Assembly (NCBI GenBank): GCA_036946625.1
Contig: JAQIIU010000002.1
Span: forward strand, 868,001-932,000
Length of the DNA: 64,000 nucleotides
From: Methylorubrum populi
Lineage (GTDB): Bacteria; Pseudomonadota; Alphaproteobacteria; Rhizobiales; Beijerinckiaceae
Direction: 5' to 3'
A model generated the notes under the pieces. That model was given only the letters and a program-made list of their open reading frames with translations. It had not been told where the DNA came from and did not search any database. The position numbers were made by a program, and so were the translations under genes. Shown here one piece after another: positions 18,678-27,963 of the stretch; the stretch's first letter is position 1; each line of letters opens with the position of its first letter.

Positions 18678-18720
18678 CGAGAGCCTCGTCCTGGATCCGA
18701 TAGCCAGGACGCGGCTCTCG
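18678..18720. other. Long perfect-arm hairpin upstream of glnD
   Basis: CGAGAGCC-T-CGTCCTGG (18678-18694) pairs with CCAGGACG-C-GGCTCTCG (18704-18720), giving 16 base pairs with a single mismatch and a 9-base loop. Shorter outer complementarity (GAAAACCG and CGGTTTTC) extends it. It lies 200 bp before glnD, too far from any stop codon to be a normal terminator of an upstream gene. It may be a repeat or an RNA-level control element. Confidence 0.6.
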
Positions 18721-18924
18721 TGCGGTCGGGCTTAGCGGTTTTCAGCCCGGCGCGACACCTCGGAACGAACGGCCGCCGGCGCGTGCCGGTGCACGGGATG
18801 CGGCGCCCGGGCGCAGCGAAGGGTCTCGTTCGTTTCGTCGACCGAGAAAGTCGCGAAAGAGAACGGCTGAGTTGCGCACGACCGGGCGGTGCCGCCGCCG
18901 GCCGAACATGCTAACGGGACGGCC

Positions 18925-21711
18925 ATGTTCGACCCCGTTCCCGTCCTGGAAAAGATCGTCGCCTCCCTCGACCGCGACGCCCGCGAGCCGACGAAGCTGC
19001 GGGGGCTTCTGGTGCCCGAGCTCCGCAAGGTGATCGAGGCCGGGCACAAGGAGGCCGAACGCCTCCTCCTGAGGGAGCGCGACGGCCTCGCCTGCGCCGA
19101 GCGGCTGAGCCGCCTCACCGACGCGGTGGTGCGGGCGATCTACGACGCGGTGGTCTGGCGCCTCTATCCGAACGACAACCCTTCCACCGGCGAGCAGCTC
19201 GCGATCGTCGCCACCGGCGGCTACGGACGGGGCACGATGGCGCCGGGCTCGGACATCGATCTCCTGTTCCTGCTGCCCTACAAGCAGACCGCTTGGTCGG
19301 AGAGCGTCGTCGAGGCGATGCTCTACGTGCTGTGGGACCTGAAGCTGAAGGTCGGCCACGCCACGCGCTCCGTCGAGGAATGCCTGCGCGAGGGCCGGGC
19401 CGACATGACGATCCGCACGGCGCTGCTCGAAGCCCGGTTCCTGTTCGGCTCCCGCAGCCTGTTCGAGGAAATGGTCACCCGCTTCGATTCCGATCTGGTG
19501 ATCGGGTCGGCCTCCGAATTCGTCGACGCCAAGCTGCGCGAGCGCGACGCCCGCGTCGCCAAGGCCGGCGCCTCGCGCTACCTCGTCGAGCCCAACGTCA
19601 AGGACGGCAAGGGGGGCCTGCGCGACCTCAACACCCTGTTCTGGATCGCCAAGTACACCTACCGGGTGCGCGACCAGATCGAGCTGGTCCATGCCGGCCT
19701 GTTCACGCCCGACGAGTACCGCCTGTTCGAGCGCTGCGAGGAGTTCCTGTGGCGGGTGCGTTGCCACCTGCACTTCATCACCGGGCGCCCCGAGGAGCGG
19801 CTCTCGTTCGGGCTCCAGCCGAGAATCGCCGAGCGGCTCGGCTTCGGCGCCCGCGGCGGCCTCTCGGGCGTCGAGCGGTTCATGAAGGCCTACTTCCTGA
19901 TCGCCAAGGATGTCGGCGACCTCACCGCCATCGTCTGCGCCGAACTCGAGGCGCGCCACGCCAAGCGCACGCCGGTGCTCGACCGCTGGATCGGCCGCTT
20001 CCGCGACCGCTTCCGCGCGACCTCGATGGAGGCGGAGGATTTCTGGATCGACAACGGGCGGGTCAACATCCGCGGCGAGGACGCCTTCGAGCGCGATCCG
20101 GTCAACCTGATCCGCCTGTTCTGGCTCGCCGACCGGCACAACCTTCCGGTCCACCCCGATGCGGCGCGGCTGGCCAACCGCTCGCTCCGGCTCATCACCC
20201 ACGCGGTGCGCAACGACGGGGAAGCCAACCGGCTGTTCCTCGACATTCTGACCTCGAAGAACGCGCCGGAGACGATCCTGCGGCTGATGAACGAGGCGGG
20301 CGTGCTCGGCCGGTTCGTCCCCGATTTCGGGCGCATCGTCGCGATGATGCAGTTCAACATGTACCACCACTACACGGTGGACGAGCATCTCCTGCGCTCG
20401 CTCGGCGTGCTCGCGGCGATCGATTCCGGCCGGGTCCGCGAGGAGCACCCGCTGGCCTCGCGGCTCATCGACACCATCCACAACCGCCGCGCGCTCTACG
20501 TCGCGATCCTGCTGCACGACATCGCCAAGGGACGCCCGGAGGACCACTCGATCGCGGGCGCGGCCATCGCCCGCAAGCTCGGCCCGCGCTTCGGCCTGAG
20601 CCAGGCCGAGACCGAGACGGTGGCGTGGCTGGTGGAACACCACCTGCTGATGTCGATGACGGCGCAGAGCCGCGACCTCTCCGACCCGAAGACGATCGAG
20701 CGGTTCGCGAGCGAGGTGCAGAGCCTGGAGCGGCTGAAGCTCCTGGCGATCCTCACCGTCGCCGACATCAAGGCGGTCGGCCCCGGGGTCTGGACCGCCT
20801 GGAAGGGCACGCTGCTGCGCACCCTCTACGACGAGACCGAGGTCGTCCTCTCCGGCGGCCACTCGGAGATCGCCCGCACCGACCGGGTGCGGCTGATCCA
20901 GATGGCGCTGCGCGAGCAGCTCTCGGACTGGACCGCTGAGATGTTCGACGCCTACGCCGGGCGCCACAACCAAGCCTACTGGCTGAAGGTGGACGGAACC
21001 CGCCACTTCAAGAACGCCCGCTTCCTGCGCACCGTCATGGAGGAGGGCCGCACCAGCGCCACCACCTACGAGACCGACCCGGTGCGCGGCGTGACCGAGC
21101 TGACGGTCTACTCGCCCGATCACCCGCGCCTGCTCGCCATCATCACCGGCGCCTGCGCGACGACGGGCGGCAACATCGTCGACGCGCAGATCTTCACCAC
21201 GACCGACGGCTTCGCCCTCGATTCGATCTTCATCTCCCGCGCCTTCGAGCGGGACGAGGACGAGTTGCGCCGCGCCGGGCGCATCGCCACCGCCATCGAG
21301 CGGGCGCTGAAGGGCGAGATCAGAATCGCCGAACTGGTGGCCGACAAGCACCCGAAGGAGCCGCCCAAGACCTTCCTCGTGCCGCCGGACGTGTCGATCG
21401 ACAACGCGCTGTCGAGCCGCGAAACGGTGGTGGAGATCACCGGCCTCGACCGGCCGGGCCTGCTCTACGAGCTGACGACGGCGCTGAACCGCCTCAGCCT
21501 CAACATCACCTCGGCGCACGTGGCGACCTTCGGGGAGCGGGCGGTCGACGTGTTCTACGTGACCGATCTCACCGGCACGCGCGTGATGCAGCCCGACCGC
21601 CTCGCGACGATCCGCGGCGCGGTGATGGAGGTGTTCGCCACCGATGTCGCCGCCCTGCGCGCGGAAGGGCTCGACGCCCTGGTCGATTCACCCCCGCCGC
21701 GGGAACTCTGA
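18925..21711 (+). CDS. glnD: [Protein-PII] uridylyltransferase / uridylyl-removing enzyme GlnD
   Basis: GlnD is the primary glutamine sensor: it adds UMP to PII proteins when glutamine is low and removes it when glutamine is high, which in turn controls GlnE and NtrB. The 928-residue protein has all expected parts in order. The nucleotidyltransferase site is GGYGRGTMAPGSDIDLLFLLP (about residues 96-115), the HD hydrolase site is LLHDIAKGRPEDHS (about residues 530-545), and two C-terminal ACT domains begin at TVYSPDHPRLLAIITG and EITGLDRPGLLYELT. The frame opens at 18889, but the ATG at 18925 begins the conserved protein. Size and domain set are those of an intact enzyme. Confidence 0.96.
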   Translation: MFDPVPVLEKIVASLDRDAREPTKLRGLLVPELRKVIEAGHKEAERLLLRERDGLACAERLSRLTDAVVRAIYDAVVWRLYPNDNPSTGEQLAIVATGGYGRGTMAPGSDIDLLFLLPYKQTAWSESVVEAMLYVLWDLKLKVGHATRSVEECLREGRADMTIRTALLEARFLFGSRSLFEEMVTRFDSDLVIGSASEFVDAKLRERDARVAKAGASRYLVEPNVKDGKGGLRDLNTLFWIAKYTYRVRDQIELVHAGLFTPDEYRLFERCEEFLWRVRCHLHFITGRPEERLSFGLQPRIAERLGFGARGGLSGVERFMKAYFLIAKDVGDLTAIVCAELEARHAKRTPVLDRWIGRFRDRFRATSMEAEDFWIDNGRVNIRGEDAFERDPVNLIRLFWLADRHNLPVHPDAARLANRSLRLITHAVRNDGEANRLFLDILTSKNAPETILRLMNEAGVLGRFVPDFGRIVAMMQFNMYHHYTVDEHLLRSLGVLAAIDSGRVREEHPLASRLIDTIHNRRALYVAILLHDIAKGRPEDHSIAGAAIARKLGPRFGLSQAETETVAWLVEHHLLMSMTAQSRDLSDPKTIERFASEVQSLERLKLLAILTVADIKAVGPGVWTAWKGTLLRTLYDETEVVLSGGHSEIARTDRVRLIQMALREQLSDWTAEMFDAYAGRHNQAYWLKVDGTRHFKNARFLRTVMEEGRTSATTYETDPVRGVTELTVYSPDHPRLLAIITGACATTGGNIVDAQIFTTTDGFALDSIFISRAFERDEDELRRAGRIATAIERALKGEIRIAELVADKHPKEPPKTFLVPPDVSIDNALSSRETVVEITGLDRPGLLYELTTALNRLSLNITSAHVATFGERAVDVFYVTDLTGTRVMQPDRLATIRGAVMEVFATDVAALRAEGLDALVDSPPPREL

Positions 21712-21753
21712 GCGTCACAGCCGGGGTCGCGCTTGATTTCGGGGATTGCCCGA

Positions 21754-22422
21754 ATGATATCAGCGCCGACCCCCGAACCCCTTCGAGACGTGATCGATCG
21801 CACGATGATGGCTGACGACATGGAGAACCAGGCGCGGCACGACGGCGCCGAGGCGCCCCCCGCAGCGGAGGCGGCGCAGGCGGCTCTCAGGACTGCCGGC
21901 GCGGATGCCGAGGCTCTGGCTGCCGCGATCGCCGAGCGCGACGAGTTCAAGGACCGCCTGCTGCGCACGCTCGCCGAGATGGAGAACCTGCGCCGCCGCA
22001 CCGAGCGCGAGGTCGCCGATGCGCGCACCTACGCCGTGACGGGCTTCGCCCGCGACATGCTCAACGTCGCCGACAACATCCGCCGCGCCCTCGACAGCGT
22101 GCCGGCCGATGCCCGGGCGGGCGCCGAGGGCGCCCTCAAGGGCCTGATCGAGGGCATCGACCTCACCGATCGGGATCTGGCCAAGACGCTGGAGCGCCAC
22201 GGCGTGAAGGTGGTCGATCCCGACGGCCAGCGCTTCGATCCGAACCGCCATCAGGCGATGTTCGAGGTGCCGAACGCGGAAGTCCCGAACGGCACCGTGG
22301 TCCAAGTGGTCCAGACCGGCTACGTGATCGGCGAGCGGACGCTGCGTCCGGCGCTGGTCGGCGTGTCGAAGGGGGGCCCGAAGCCCGAGTCCAACAAGGA
22401 CAAGCCCGCCGACGCGGCGTGA
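21754..22422 (+). CDS. grpE: GrpE, nucleotide exchange factor of DnaK
   Basis: GrpE releases ADP from DnaK and so drives the Hsp70 folding cycle in the cytoplasm. The protein has the long N-terminal coiled coil ([26 protein letters not shown]) and the C-terminal beta domain with the signature [13 protein letters not shown] and [20 protein letters not shown]. From the ATG at 21754 it is 222 residues; an ATG at 21805 would give a 205-residue protein and is also acceptable. The 21754 start has GGGGA eight bases upstream. The gene is 42 bp after glnD in the same direction and may be partly co-transcribed with it. Confidence 0.94.
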   Translation: MISAPTPEPLRDVIDRTMMADDMENQARHDGAEAPPAAEAAQAALRTAGADAEALAAAIAERDEFKDRLLRTLAEMENLRRRTEREVADARTYAVTGFARDMLNVADNIRRALDSVPADARAGAEGALKGLIEGIDLTDRDLAKTLERHGVKVVDPDGQRFDPNRHQAMFEVPNAEVPNGTVVQVVQTGYVIGERTLRPALVGVSKGGPKPESNKDKPADAA

Positions 22423-22619
22423 TCGTCGCCGGGCCGGAGCGATCGGTGTGCCGGCGTTTCCGGTGGTCGCGTGACGTGCGCGTGACATGGATTTGTCGAA
22501 AGCATCCATGCCCGCCGCCGTCAGGTTCGGCTCGATCTCATACCAAGCGGCGCTGATCCCGACCGGTGGCCGGGATCGGCGCGTCCGGCGGATGGCCGCC
22601 GCCCCGCAGTCGCGGGGGC

Positions 22620-22650
22620 AGCCGGCAATGAGTGATCCTCATCGCCGGCT
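22620..22650. terminator. Bidirectional hairpin between grpE and the small minus-strand gene
   Basis: AGCCGGC and GCCGGCT with inner ATGAG and CTCAT arms form a stable stem at 22620-22650, five bases downstream of the stop of the minus-strand 96-residue gene. No T-run is present on either side. Confidence 0.55.
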
Positions 22651-22654
22651 GGTA

Positions 22655-22945
22655 TCAGCCGAACAGCATCGCGTAGAATCGGGGCGAATGGTTCGTCAGG
22701 CTCAGCCCTCGCTCGCCGAGCCGCCGCGCGACCTGGGTTGCCCGAACGACGGCCTCGTCCGCCGAGAGGAGCCTGTCGACGACCGGACCTGCATCGGGGC
22801 CGGGCTTCCTCGCGCCGGCCGCGCGGCACTGTCTGCCGTAGGCGTCCCGGGCACGGACGAACCGCGCCCCGGCCTCGTTCCGCTGGCGTTCGGCAAAGGT
22901 CGGCAGGCCGGTTTCCTGCAACGTCAGGGCCCAGGTCAGCGGCAT
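22655..22945 (-). CDS. Small protein of unknown function
   Basis: This 96-residue, Arg/Ala-rich protein has no recognised domain. The ATG at 22945 is preceded by GGAGAG at four to five bases, and the gene is followed at once by a hairpin, which together make it a credible gene. The N-terminal TWALTLQETGLPTFAERQRNEAG is somewhat hydrophobic but not a clear signal peptide. There are no informative neighbours. A 179-residue frame overlapping it on the same strand is a shadow. Confidence 0.5.
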   Translation of the reverse strand: MPLTWALTLQETGLPTFAERQRNEAGARFVRARDAYGRQCRAAGARKPGPDAGPVVDRLLSADEAVVRATQVARRLGERGLSLTNHSPRFYAMLFG

Positions 22946-23222
22946 CTTGCTCTCCGTTCAAGCAAGCCCACCGCGCGAGGAACCGTCGGAAGCCCGTCGC
23001 GCCGTTCACGGACGCGTATAGGGACTTCCGACCTTCGCACCCGTACGGGAATTCGGTCAAATTTTATCGATACGGGGTTTTCGCTCGACCGACGCGGCGC
23101 CTCGACCGGCTTTCTTCACGCGGCCCCGTCCGACCCGGATGCACCGACTGGTTTCGCCTGTTTTCGACCGACACGAAGCAACCGCCATCTCGTCCCGGTC
23201 GATGCGGACGACCGGCGCCGGA

Positions 23223-24080
23223 TCATTCCGCCGCCTGTCGCGTCGTCTCCCGGAACGGGTGAGCCGGGTAGGTGCCGATGATGCGCAGTTCCTTCGAGAA
23301 GTAGCGCAGTTCTTCGAGCGCCCGGCGCAGGCCGTCATCCTCCGGATGGCCGTCGACCTCGGCGTAGAACTGGGTCGCGGTGAACTGGCCCTCGACCATG
23401 TAGCTTTCGAGCTTCGACATGTTGACGCCGTTGGTCGCGAAGCCGCCGAGCGCCTTGTAGAGCGCCGCCGGGATGTTGCGCACGCGGAAGACGAAGCTCG
23501 TCACCGTCGGTCCGTTGCCGGGCTCGCTCTCGGCGGGCTCGGGCGAGAACACGACGAAGCGGGTGGTGTTGTGCGCCTCGTCCTCGACGTCGCGCTCCAG
23601 GATGTCGAGGCCGTAGATCTCCGCCGCCATGGCCGGGGCCAGAGCGGCGCGGGTCGGGTCCCGCGCCTCCGCCACCTCGCGGGCCGCGCCGGCGGTGTCG
23701 CCGGCCACCACCGCCCTGAGGCCGAGGCGCCGGATGATCCGGCGGCACTGGCCGAGCGCGTGGACGTGGCTGTGCACGCTGGTCAAACGCTCGGCCTTCA
23801 CGCCCGGCAGGACCATCAGTTGGAAATGGATCGGCAGGAAGTGCTCGGCGACGATGTGCAGCCGCGAGGTCGGGATCAGGTGATGGATGTCGGCGACGCG
23901 GCCGGCGATCGAGTTCTCGATCGGGATCATCGCGAGCGCCGCCTTGCCCTCGTTCACCGCGGCGAACGCGTCCTCGAAGGTCGCGCAGGCCAAAGCGGTC
24001 CAGCCGGGATAGGCCTGCGAGCAGATGATGTGCGAGTTGGCCCCGGGCTCACCCTGGTAGGCAATCGTGCGATCGGTCAT
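23223..24080 (-). CDS. pheA: Prephenate dehydratase
   Basis: This enzyme converts prephenate to phenylpyruvate in phenylalanine synthesis. The 285-residue protein is the stand-alone form: a two-lobed catalytic domain (start IAYQGEPGANSHIICSQAYPG, with IPIENSIAGRV and the catalytic-site region NTTRFVVFS near residue 170) is followed by an ACT domain with the regulatory motif NMSKLESYMVEGQF (ESRP-like). It lies 14 bp after kdsB on the same strand, so the two genes are probably transcribed together. The ATG at 24080 is the only sensible start. Confidence 0.95.
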   Translation of the reverse strand: MTDRTIAYQGEPGANSHIICSQAYPGWTALACATFEDAFAAVNEGKAALAMIPIENSIAGRVADIHHLIPTSRLHIVAEHFLPIHFQLMVLPGVKAERLTSVHSHVHALGQCRRIIRRLGLRAVVAGDTAGAAREVAEARDPTRAALAPAMAAEIYGLDILERDVEDEAHNTTRFVVFSPEPAESEPGNGPTVTSFVFRVRNIPAALYKALGGFATNGVNMSKLESYMVEGQFTATQFYAEVDGHPEDDGLRRALEELRYFSKELRIIGTYPAHPFRETTRQAAE

Positions 24081-24094
24081 CGGTCCGGCGATCT

Positions 24095-24841
24095 TCAGTT
24101 CAGGCGGCGGATGGCGAGCAGCGTGCGGGCACGCTCCAGATCGGCGGGGGTGTCGACCCCGAGCGGCAGGTCGTCGACGATCACGGCGTCGATGCGCATG
24201 CCGGCCTCCAGCGCGCGCAACTGCTCCAGCTTCTCGCGCCGTTCGAGTTCGCCCTGCGGCAGGCGCACGAAGCGGGCGAGCGCCCGCCGGCGATAGGCGT
24301 AGAGGCCGATATGGTGGAACAGGGGCCCCTCCCCCCAAGGCGCCCGCGCGCGGGTGAAAGCGAGCGCCCGCAGGCGGTTCGGGCCGACGGTGTGGCCGAT
24401 GATCTTGACCACGTTCGGGTCGTCCATCTCCTCGGCCCGGTGGATCACCGCGCAGAGCGTGGCGATATCGACCTGCGGGTCGGCGAGCGGGGTCACGGCC
24501 GCGGCGATGATCGCCGGGTCGATCGTCGGCAGGTCGCCCTGGACGTTGACGACGACGTCGTGATGGCCGTCCGGATCGACGATCTCCAGCGCTTCGGCCA
24601 AGCGGTCCGAGCCGGACGGATGGTCGGGCCGCGTCATCACCGCCAGCCCGCCCTGCGCCTCGATCGCCGCGACGATGTCGTCGGTGTCGGTGGCGACCAC
24701 CACGGGGCCGATTCCCGCCTCCACGGCGCGGCGCCAGACATGGACGATCATCGGCTCGCCCGCGATGTCGGCGAGCGGCTTCGACGGCAGGCGGGTGGCG
24801 GCCAGACGGGCCGGAATCAGAATCAGCGGGTCGGACATCAA
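24095..24841 (-). CDS. kdsB: 3-deoxy-manno-octulosonate cytidylyltransferase
   Basis: KdsB activates KDO as CMP-KDO for attachment to lipid A. The 248-residue protein has the family N-terminus [18 protein letters not shown], the VATDTDDI and GSDRLAEA segments, the metal/nucleotide motif VNVQGDLP and the C-terminal [15 protein letters not shown] codons at 24841 and 24838 are adjacent and either could be used. It is the first gene of a probable kdsB-pheA unit; the cytochrome c gene is divergent. Confidence 0.95.
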   Translation of the reverse strand: MMSDPLILIPARLAATRLPSKPLADIAGEPMIVHVWRRAVEAGIGPVVVATDTDDIVAAIEAQGGLAVMTRPDHPSGSDRLAEALEIVDPDGHHDVVVNVQGDLPTIDPAIIAAAVTPLADPQVDIATLCAVIHRAEEMDDPNVVKIIGHTVGPNRLRALAFTRARAPWGEGPLFHHIGLYAYRRRALARFVRLPQGELERREKLEQLRALEAGMRIDAVIVDDLPLGVDTPADLERARTLLAIRRLN

Positions 24842-25138
24842 TTCGGGCGCAGAAAGGCGCGTCGGGCGCGGGTTCGCGGGTGGGGCATCTAGCAGCCGCG
24901 TTCCGGCTTGTCATTTCCGCTTCCGCCGCCCCCGGTGCGGCAGGGCTGCAACGCCCATCCCCCGCGCACGTCCAAGCTGTGCGGAAAGGCGCTCTGCGAC
25001 AGCGCGCTGCGCGTGGGGACCATTGTCAAGGTCGGCCCCGAGCGGCTAATCACCCTTGAAATCCTCCAAAGTCCGGCGTCTGCCCGTCGGGCCCCCATCC
25101 GCCGGGTCCTGATCCCCCGCGCGCCGGAGCTGTCGAGC

Positions 25139-25876
25139 ATGGATTCCTTCGAGCTGAACAAGGTCGCCGGCGCGGTTCTCGGCGCACTGCTGTTCGCGGT
25201 CGGGTCGGGCTTCGTGGCGGAGCTGATCTATCACCCCAAGCCCGCCGGAAGCGCCGGCTACCCGCTGCCGGAGCCCGAGCCGAAGGGCGCCGGGGCCGAG
25301 GCGGCCGCGCCGAAGGCCGAACCCATCGCCGTGCGTCTGGCCAGCGCCGATGCCGACAAGGGCAAGGGCGGCACCAAGGCCTGCCAAGCCTGCCACAGCT
25401 TCGAGAAGGGCGGCCCGAACAAGATCGGCCCCGACCTGTGGGAGATCGTCGAGCGCCAGAAGGCGCATCACGAGGGCTTCGACTACTCCGCCGGTCTCAA
25501 GGAGAAGGGCGGCACCTGGACCTACGAGGATCTCGACCACTTCCTCGAAAACCCGAAGGGCTACGTGAAGGGCACGAAGATGGCGTTCGCCGGCATCGGC
25601 TCCCCGACCGAGCGCGCCAACGTCATCGCCTATCTGCGCACCCTCTCCGACAGCCCGAAGCCGCTGCCGGCCGTCGAGAAGAAGGAAGAGAAGGCGGAGG
25701 GTGGCAAGCCCGCCGATACGAAGCCGCCCGAGAGGCCGGTGGAGAGCGCGACCGGCGACAAGACCCCCGAGGCGAAGCCCTCGGGCGACATCCCGACCAA
25801 GGCGGACCCCGGCTCCGAGACCCCGCCGGCCACCGAGCCGCCGGCCAAGGCCGATCCCGAGGCGCCCAAGCCGTAG
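25139..25876 (+). CDS. Membrane-anchored class I cytochrome c with a Pro/Lys-rich tail
   Basis: The 245-residue protein has an N-terminal membrane segment (about residues 9-30, an uncleaved anchor) and a linker. A cytochrome c domain follows with heme-binding CQACH at residues 82-86 and the expected axial Met in GTKMAFAG (about residue 137). The fold is the CycM / cytochrome c552 type that passes electrons from the bc1 complex to an oxidase. After the domain comes a ~75-residue low-complexity tail rich in Lys, Pro, Glu and Ala, which is not part of the family. The frame is open to 24908 but the ATG at 25139 starts the membrane segment. A terminator follows closely. Confidence 0.9.
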   Translation: MDSFELNKVAGAVLGALLFAVGSGFVAELIYHPKPAGSAGYPLPEPEPKGAGAEAAAPKAEPIAVRLASADADKGKGGTKACQACHSFEKGGPNKIGPDLWEIVERQKAHHEGFDYSAGLKEKGGTWTYEDLDHFLENPKGYVKGTKMAFAGIGSPTERANVIAYLRTLSDSPKPLPAVEKKEEKAEGGKPADTKPPERPVESATGDKTPEAKPSGDIPTKADPGSETPPATEPPAKADPEAPKP

Positions 25877-25905
25877 GCCGAAGCGTCGGACGAAGCGTCG
25901 GGAAA

Positions 25906-25932
25906 GCCGGGCCCGCGAAGCCCGGCCTTTTT
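25906..25932 (+). terminator. Rho-independent terminator of the cytochrome c gene
   Basis: GCCGGGC (25906-25912) and GCCCGGC (25920-25926) with a 7-base loop are followed by CTTTTT, a classic intrinsic terminator 30 bp after the stop codon. Confidence 0.9.
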
Positions 25933-26049
25933 CCCGATCGATCCGCCGGTCCCGTCCCCTGCGCGCTCGCGGCGGGTTGGCGCCGGACCCGGGCCTGTCC
26001 TAGAACGGCGCCCGACGTCCTCTTCACGGGATCGGGAGACCGCGCCGAC

Positions 26050-27963
26050 GTGACAGACAATGCCGTGATCGCACGCCGCAGCTTCCTCGCCGGAGCGCTC
26101 GTCGTCCTCGGACTGCGCGGGACCGCCTCCGCTCAGGAACCGGCGGAATCCGCCTCGAAGGTCTCGGCACAGGAGGCACCCGACACGTGGCGCCACGCGC
26201 TGACCCTGCTCGGCGAGCCGAAATACGGCCCGGACTTCCCGCATTTCGAGTATGCCGATCCGAAGGCGCCGGTCGGCGGCCTCGTCCGGCTCGGGGCCCA
26301 GGGCGGCTTCGACAACCTCAACTTCATCGTCAACGGCCTGAAAGGCGATCTCGAAGGCGGGATCATCCAGATCTACGACACGCTGATGGAGGATTCGGGC
26401 GACGAGCCGTTCTCCTCCTACGGGCTGCTCGCCGAAGGCGTGCGGATCGCCGCCGACGGCAAGTCCGTGACCTATCGCCTGCGGGCGAACGCGCGCTGGC
26501 ACGACGGCAAGCCGGTCACCGTCGAGGACGTGATCTGGTCCTTCGACACGCTGAAGGCCAACAGCCCGTTCTACGCCGCCTACTATCACAGCGTGACGGG
26601 GGCCGAGCCCGGCGCGGAGCGCGAGGTCATCTTCCGTTTCGCCGAGGCCGGCAATCGCGAGCTGCCTCAGGTCCTCGGCCAGATGCAGGTTGTGCCCAAG
26701 CACTGGTGGACCGGCACGGCCAAGGACGGAAAGCCGCGCAGCGCGACGGAGACGACCCTCGAAATCCCGCTCGGCTCCGGCCCCTACCGCCTCGTCAAGA
26801 TCGATGCCGGGCGCTCGGCCACCTACGAGCGCGTCGCCGATTACTGGGGCAGGGATCTGCCGGTGAATCGGGGCCGAAACAATTTCGGCACGATCCGCAA
26901 CGAGTACTTTCGCGACGGGTCGGTGCTTCTGGAGGCGCTGAAGGGCGACCTCTACGACTTCCGCACCGAGAACATCGCCCGGAACTGGGCCACGGCCTAC
27001 GACGACTTCCCCGCCGTGAAGGAAGGCCGCCTCGTCAAGGAGGAGTTTCCCGGCCGCGGCACCGGCATCATGCAGGCCTTCGTGTTCAACCTGCGCCGGG
27101 ACAAGTTCAAGGACGAGCGGGTGCGCTGCGCCTTCAACCTCGCCCTGAACTTCGAGGAGATGAACCGGCAGCTCTTCTACAGCCAGTACAGCCGGATCGA
27201 CTCCTACTTCTACGGCTCGGAACTCGCCTCGTCCGGCCTGCCCGAGGGTGTGGAACGGGTCATCCTGGAGAGCGTGAAGGACAAGCTGCCCGAACGCGTC
27301 TTCACCGAGCCCTACACCAACCCCGTCAACGACACCCCGGAAGCCGTGCGGGCCAACCTGCGCAAGGCGGTCGGCCTGCTGCGCGAGGCCGGCTACGAAC
27401 TCAAGGGCGGAAAGATGGTCGCGAAGGCGACCGGCGAGCCTCTGACGGTCGAGTTCCTCGAATTCCAGAACGTGTTCGAGCGGGTCATCCTGCCCTTCGC
27501 CGCGCAGCTCAAGCTGATCGGCATCGAGAGTTCGATCCGGGTGATCGATCAGGCGCAGTACCAGAACCGCCTGCGCGGGTTCGACTTCGACGTCACCACC
27601 GCGAACTGGCCGGAATCGCTCTCGCCAGGCAACGAGCAGCGCGAGTTCTGGGGCTCGGCCGCCGCCGACAAGCCGGGCTCGCGCAACATCGCCGGCATCA
27701 AGGATGCGGGCATCGACGCACTGATCGAGAAGGTCGTCTTCGCCGAGGATCGCGAGACCCTGGTCGCCGCGACCCGCGCCCTCGACCGTGCCCTGCTCGC
27801 CCACAATTTCGTGGTGCCGCAATGGTCCTCGCCGGTGACGCGGACGATTCGCTGGAACCGCTTCGGCCGCCCGGCCGTGCTGCCGAAATACGGCGCCTCC
27901 GGCTTCCCCACCACGTGGTGGTACGACGAGGCCCTGGCGGCGCAGACGGGGGCGCCCCGTTGA
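26050..27963 (+). CDS. ABC transporter family-5 substrate-binding protein (YejA-like), first copy
   Basis: The 637-residue protein is a periplasmic solute-binding protein of the oligopeptide/microcin C (YejA) group. The N-terminus has a Tat-type signal, ARRSFLAGALVVLGL, cleaved after ASAQ at about residue 29. Family signatures include GSGPYRLVKIDAGRSATYERV, NNFGTIRNEYFRD and a C-terminal FPTTWWYDEA. The start is a GTG at 26050. The longer frame reading in from the cytochrome c region crosses a terminator and is not real. It is followed with a four-base overlap by a paralogue and then a YejB permease, forming one operon. Confidence 0.9.
   Translation: MTDNAVIARRSFLAGALVVLGLRGTASAQEPAESASKVSAQEAPDTWRHALTLLGEPKYGPDFPHFEYADPKAPVGGLVRLGAQGGFDNLNFIVNGLKGDLEGGIIQIYDTLMEDSGDEPFSSYGLLAEGVRIAADGKSVTYRLRANARWHDGKPVTVEDVIWSFDTLKANSPFYAAYYHSVTGAEPGAEREVIFRFAEAGNRELPQVLGQMQVVPKHWWTGTAKDGKPRSATETTLEIPLGSGPYRLVKIDAGRSATYERVADYWGRDLPVNRGRNNFGTIRNEYFRDGSVLLEALKGDLYDFRTENIARNWATAYDDFPAVKEGRLVKEEFPGRGTGIMQAFVFNLRRDKFKDERVRCAFNLALNFEEMNRQLFYSQYSRIDSYFYGSELASSGLPEGVERVILESVKDKLPERVFTEPYTNPVNDTPEAVRANLRKAVGLLREAGYELKGGKMVAKATGEPLTVEFLEFQNVFERVILPFAAQLKLIGIESSIRVIDQAQYQNRLRGFDFDVTTANWPESLSPGNEQREFWGSAAADKPGSRNIAGIKDAGIDALIEKVVFAEDRETLVAATRALDRALLAHNFVVPQWSSPVTRTIRWNRFGRPAVLPKYGASGFPTTWWYDEALAAQTGAPR

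Larger units (their letters stand above)
18593..18924. other. Divergent promoter region between the OsmC-like gene and glnD
   Basis: 332 bp between two outward-facing starts. It contains one copy of a 47-bp interspersed repeat (18619-18665) and a long hairpin (18678-18720), both listed separately. Promoters for both genes must lie here; I cannot point to clear -35/-10 boxes. Confidence 0.6.

Noticed and set aside
18742-21519. Long minus-strand open frame opposite glnD
   Set aside because: Antisense shadow of a complete GlnD gene.
21732-21760. Possible heat-shock (RpoH) promoter before grpE
   Set aside because: A CTTGA box is present but I cannot find a convincing -10 at the right distance.
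25438-26049. Upstream extension of the first YejA-like frame into the cytochrome c gene
   Set aside because: It crosses an intrinsic terminator and lies out of frame over the cytochrome c gene; the Tat signal fixes the start near 26050.
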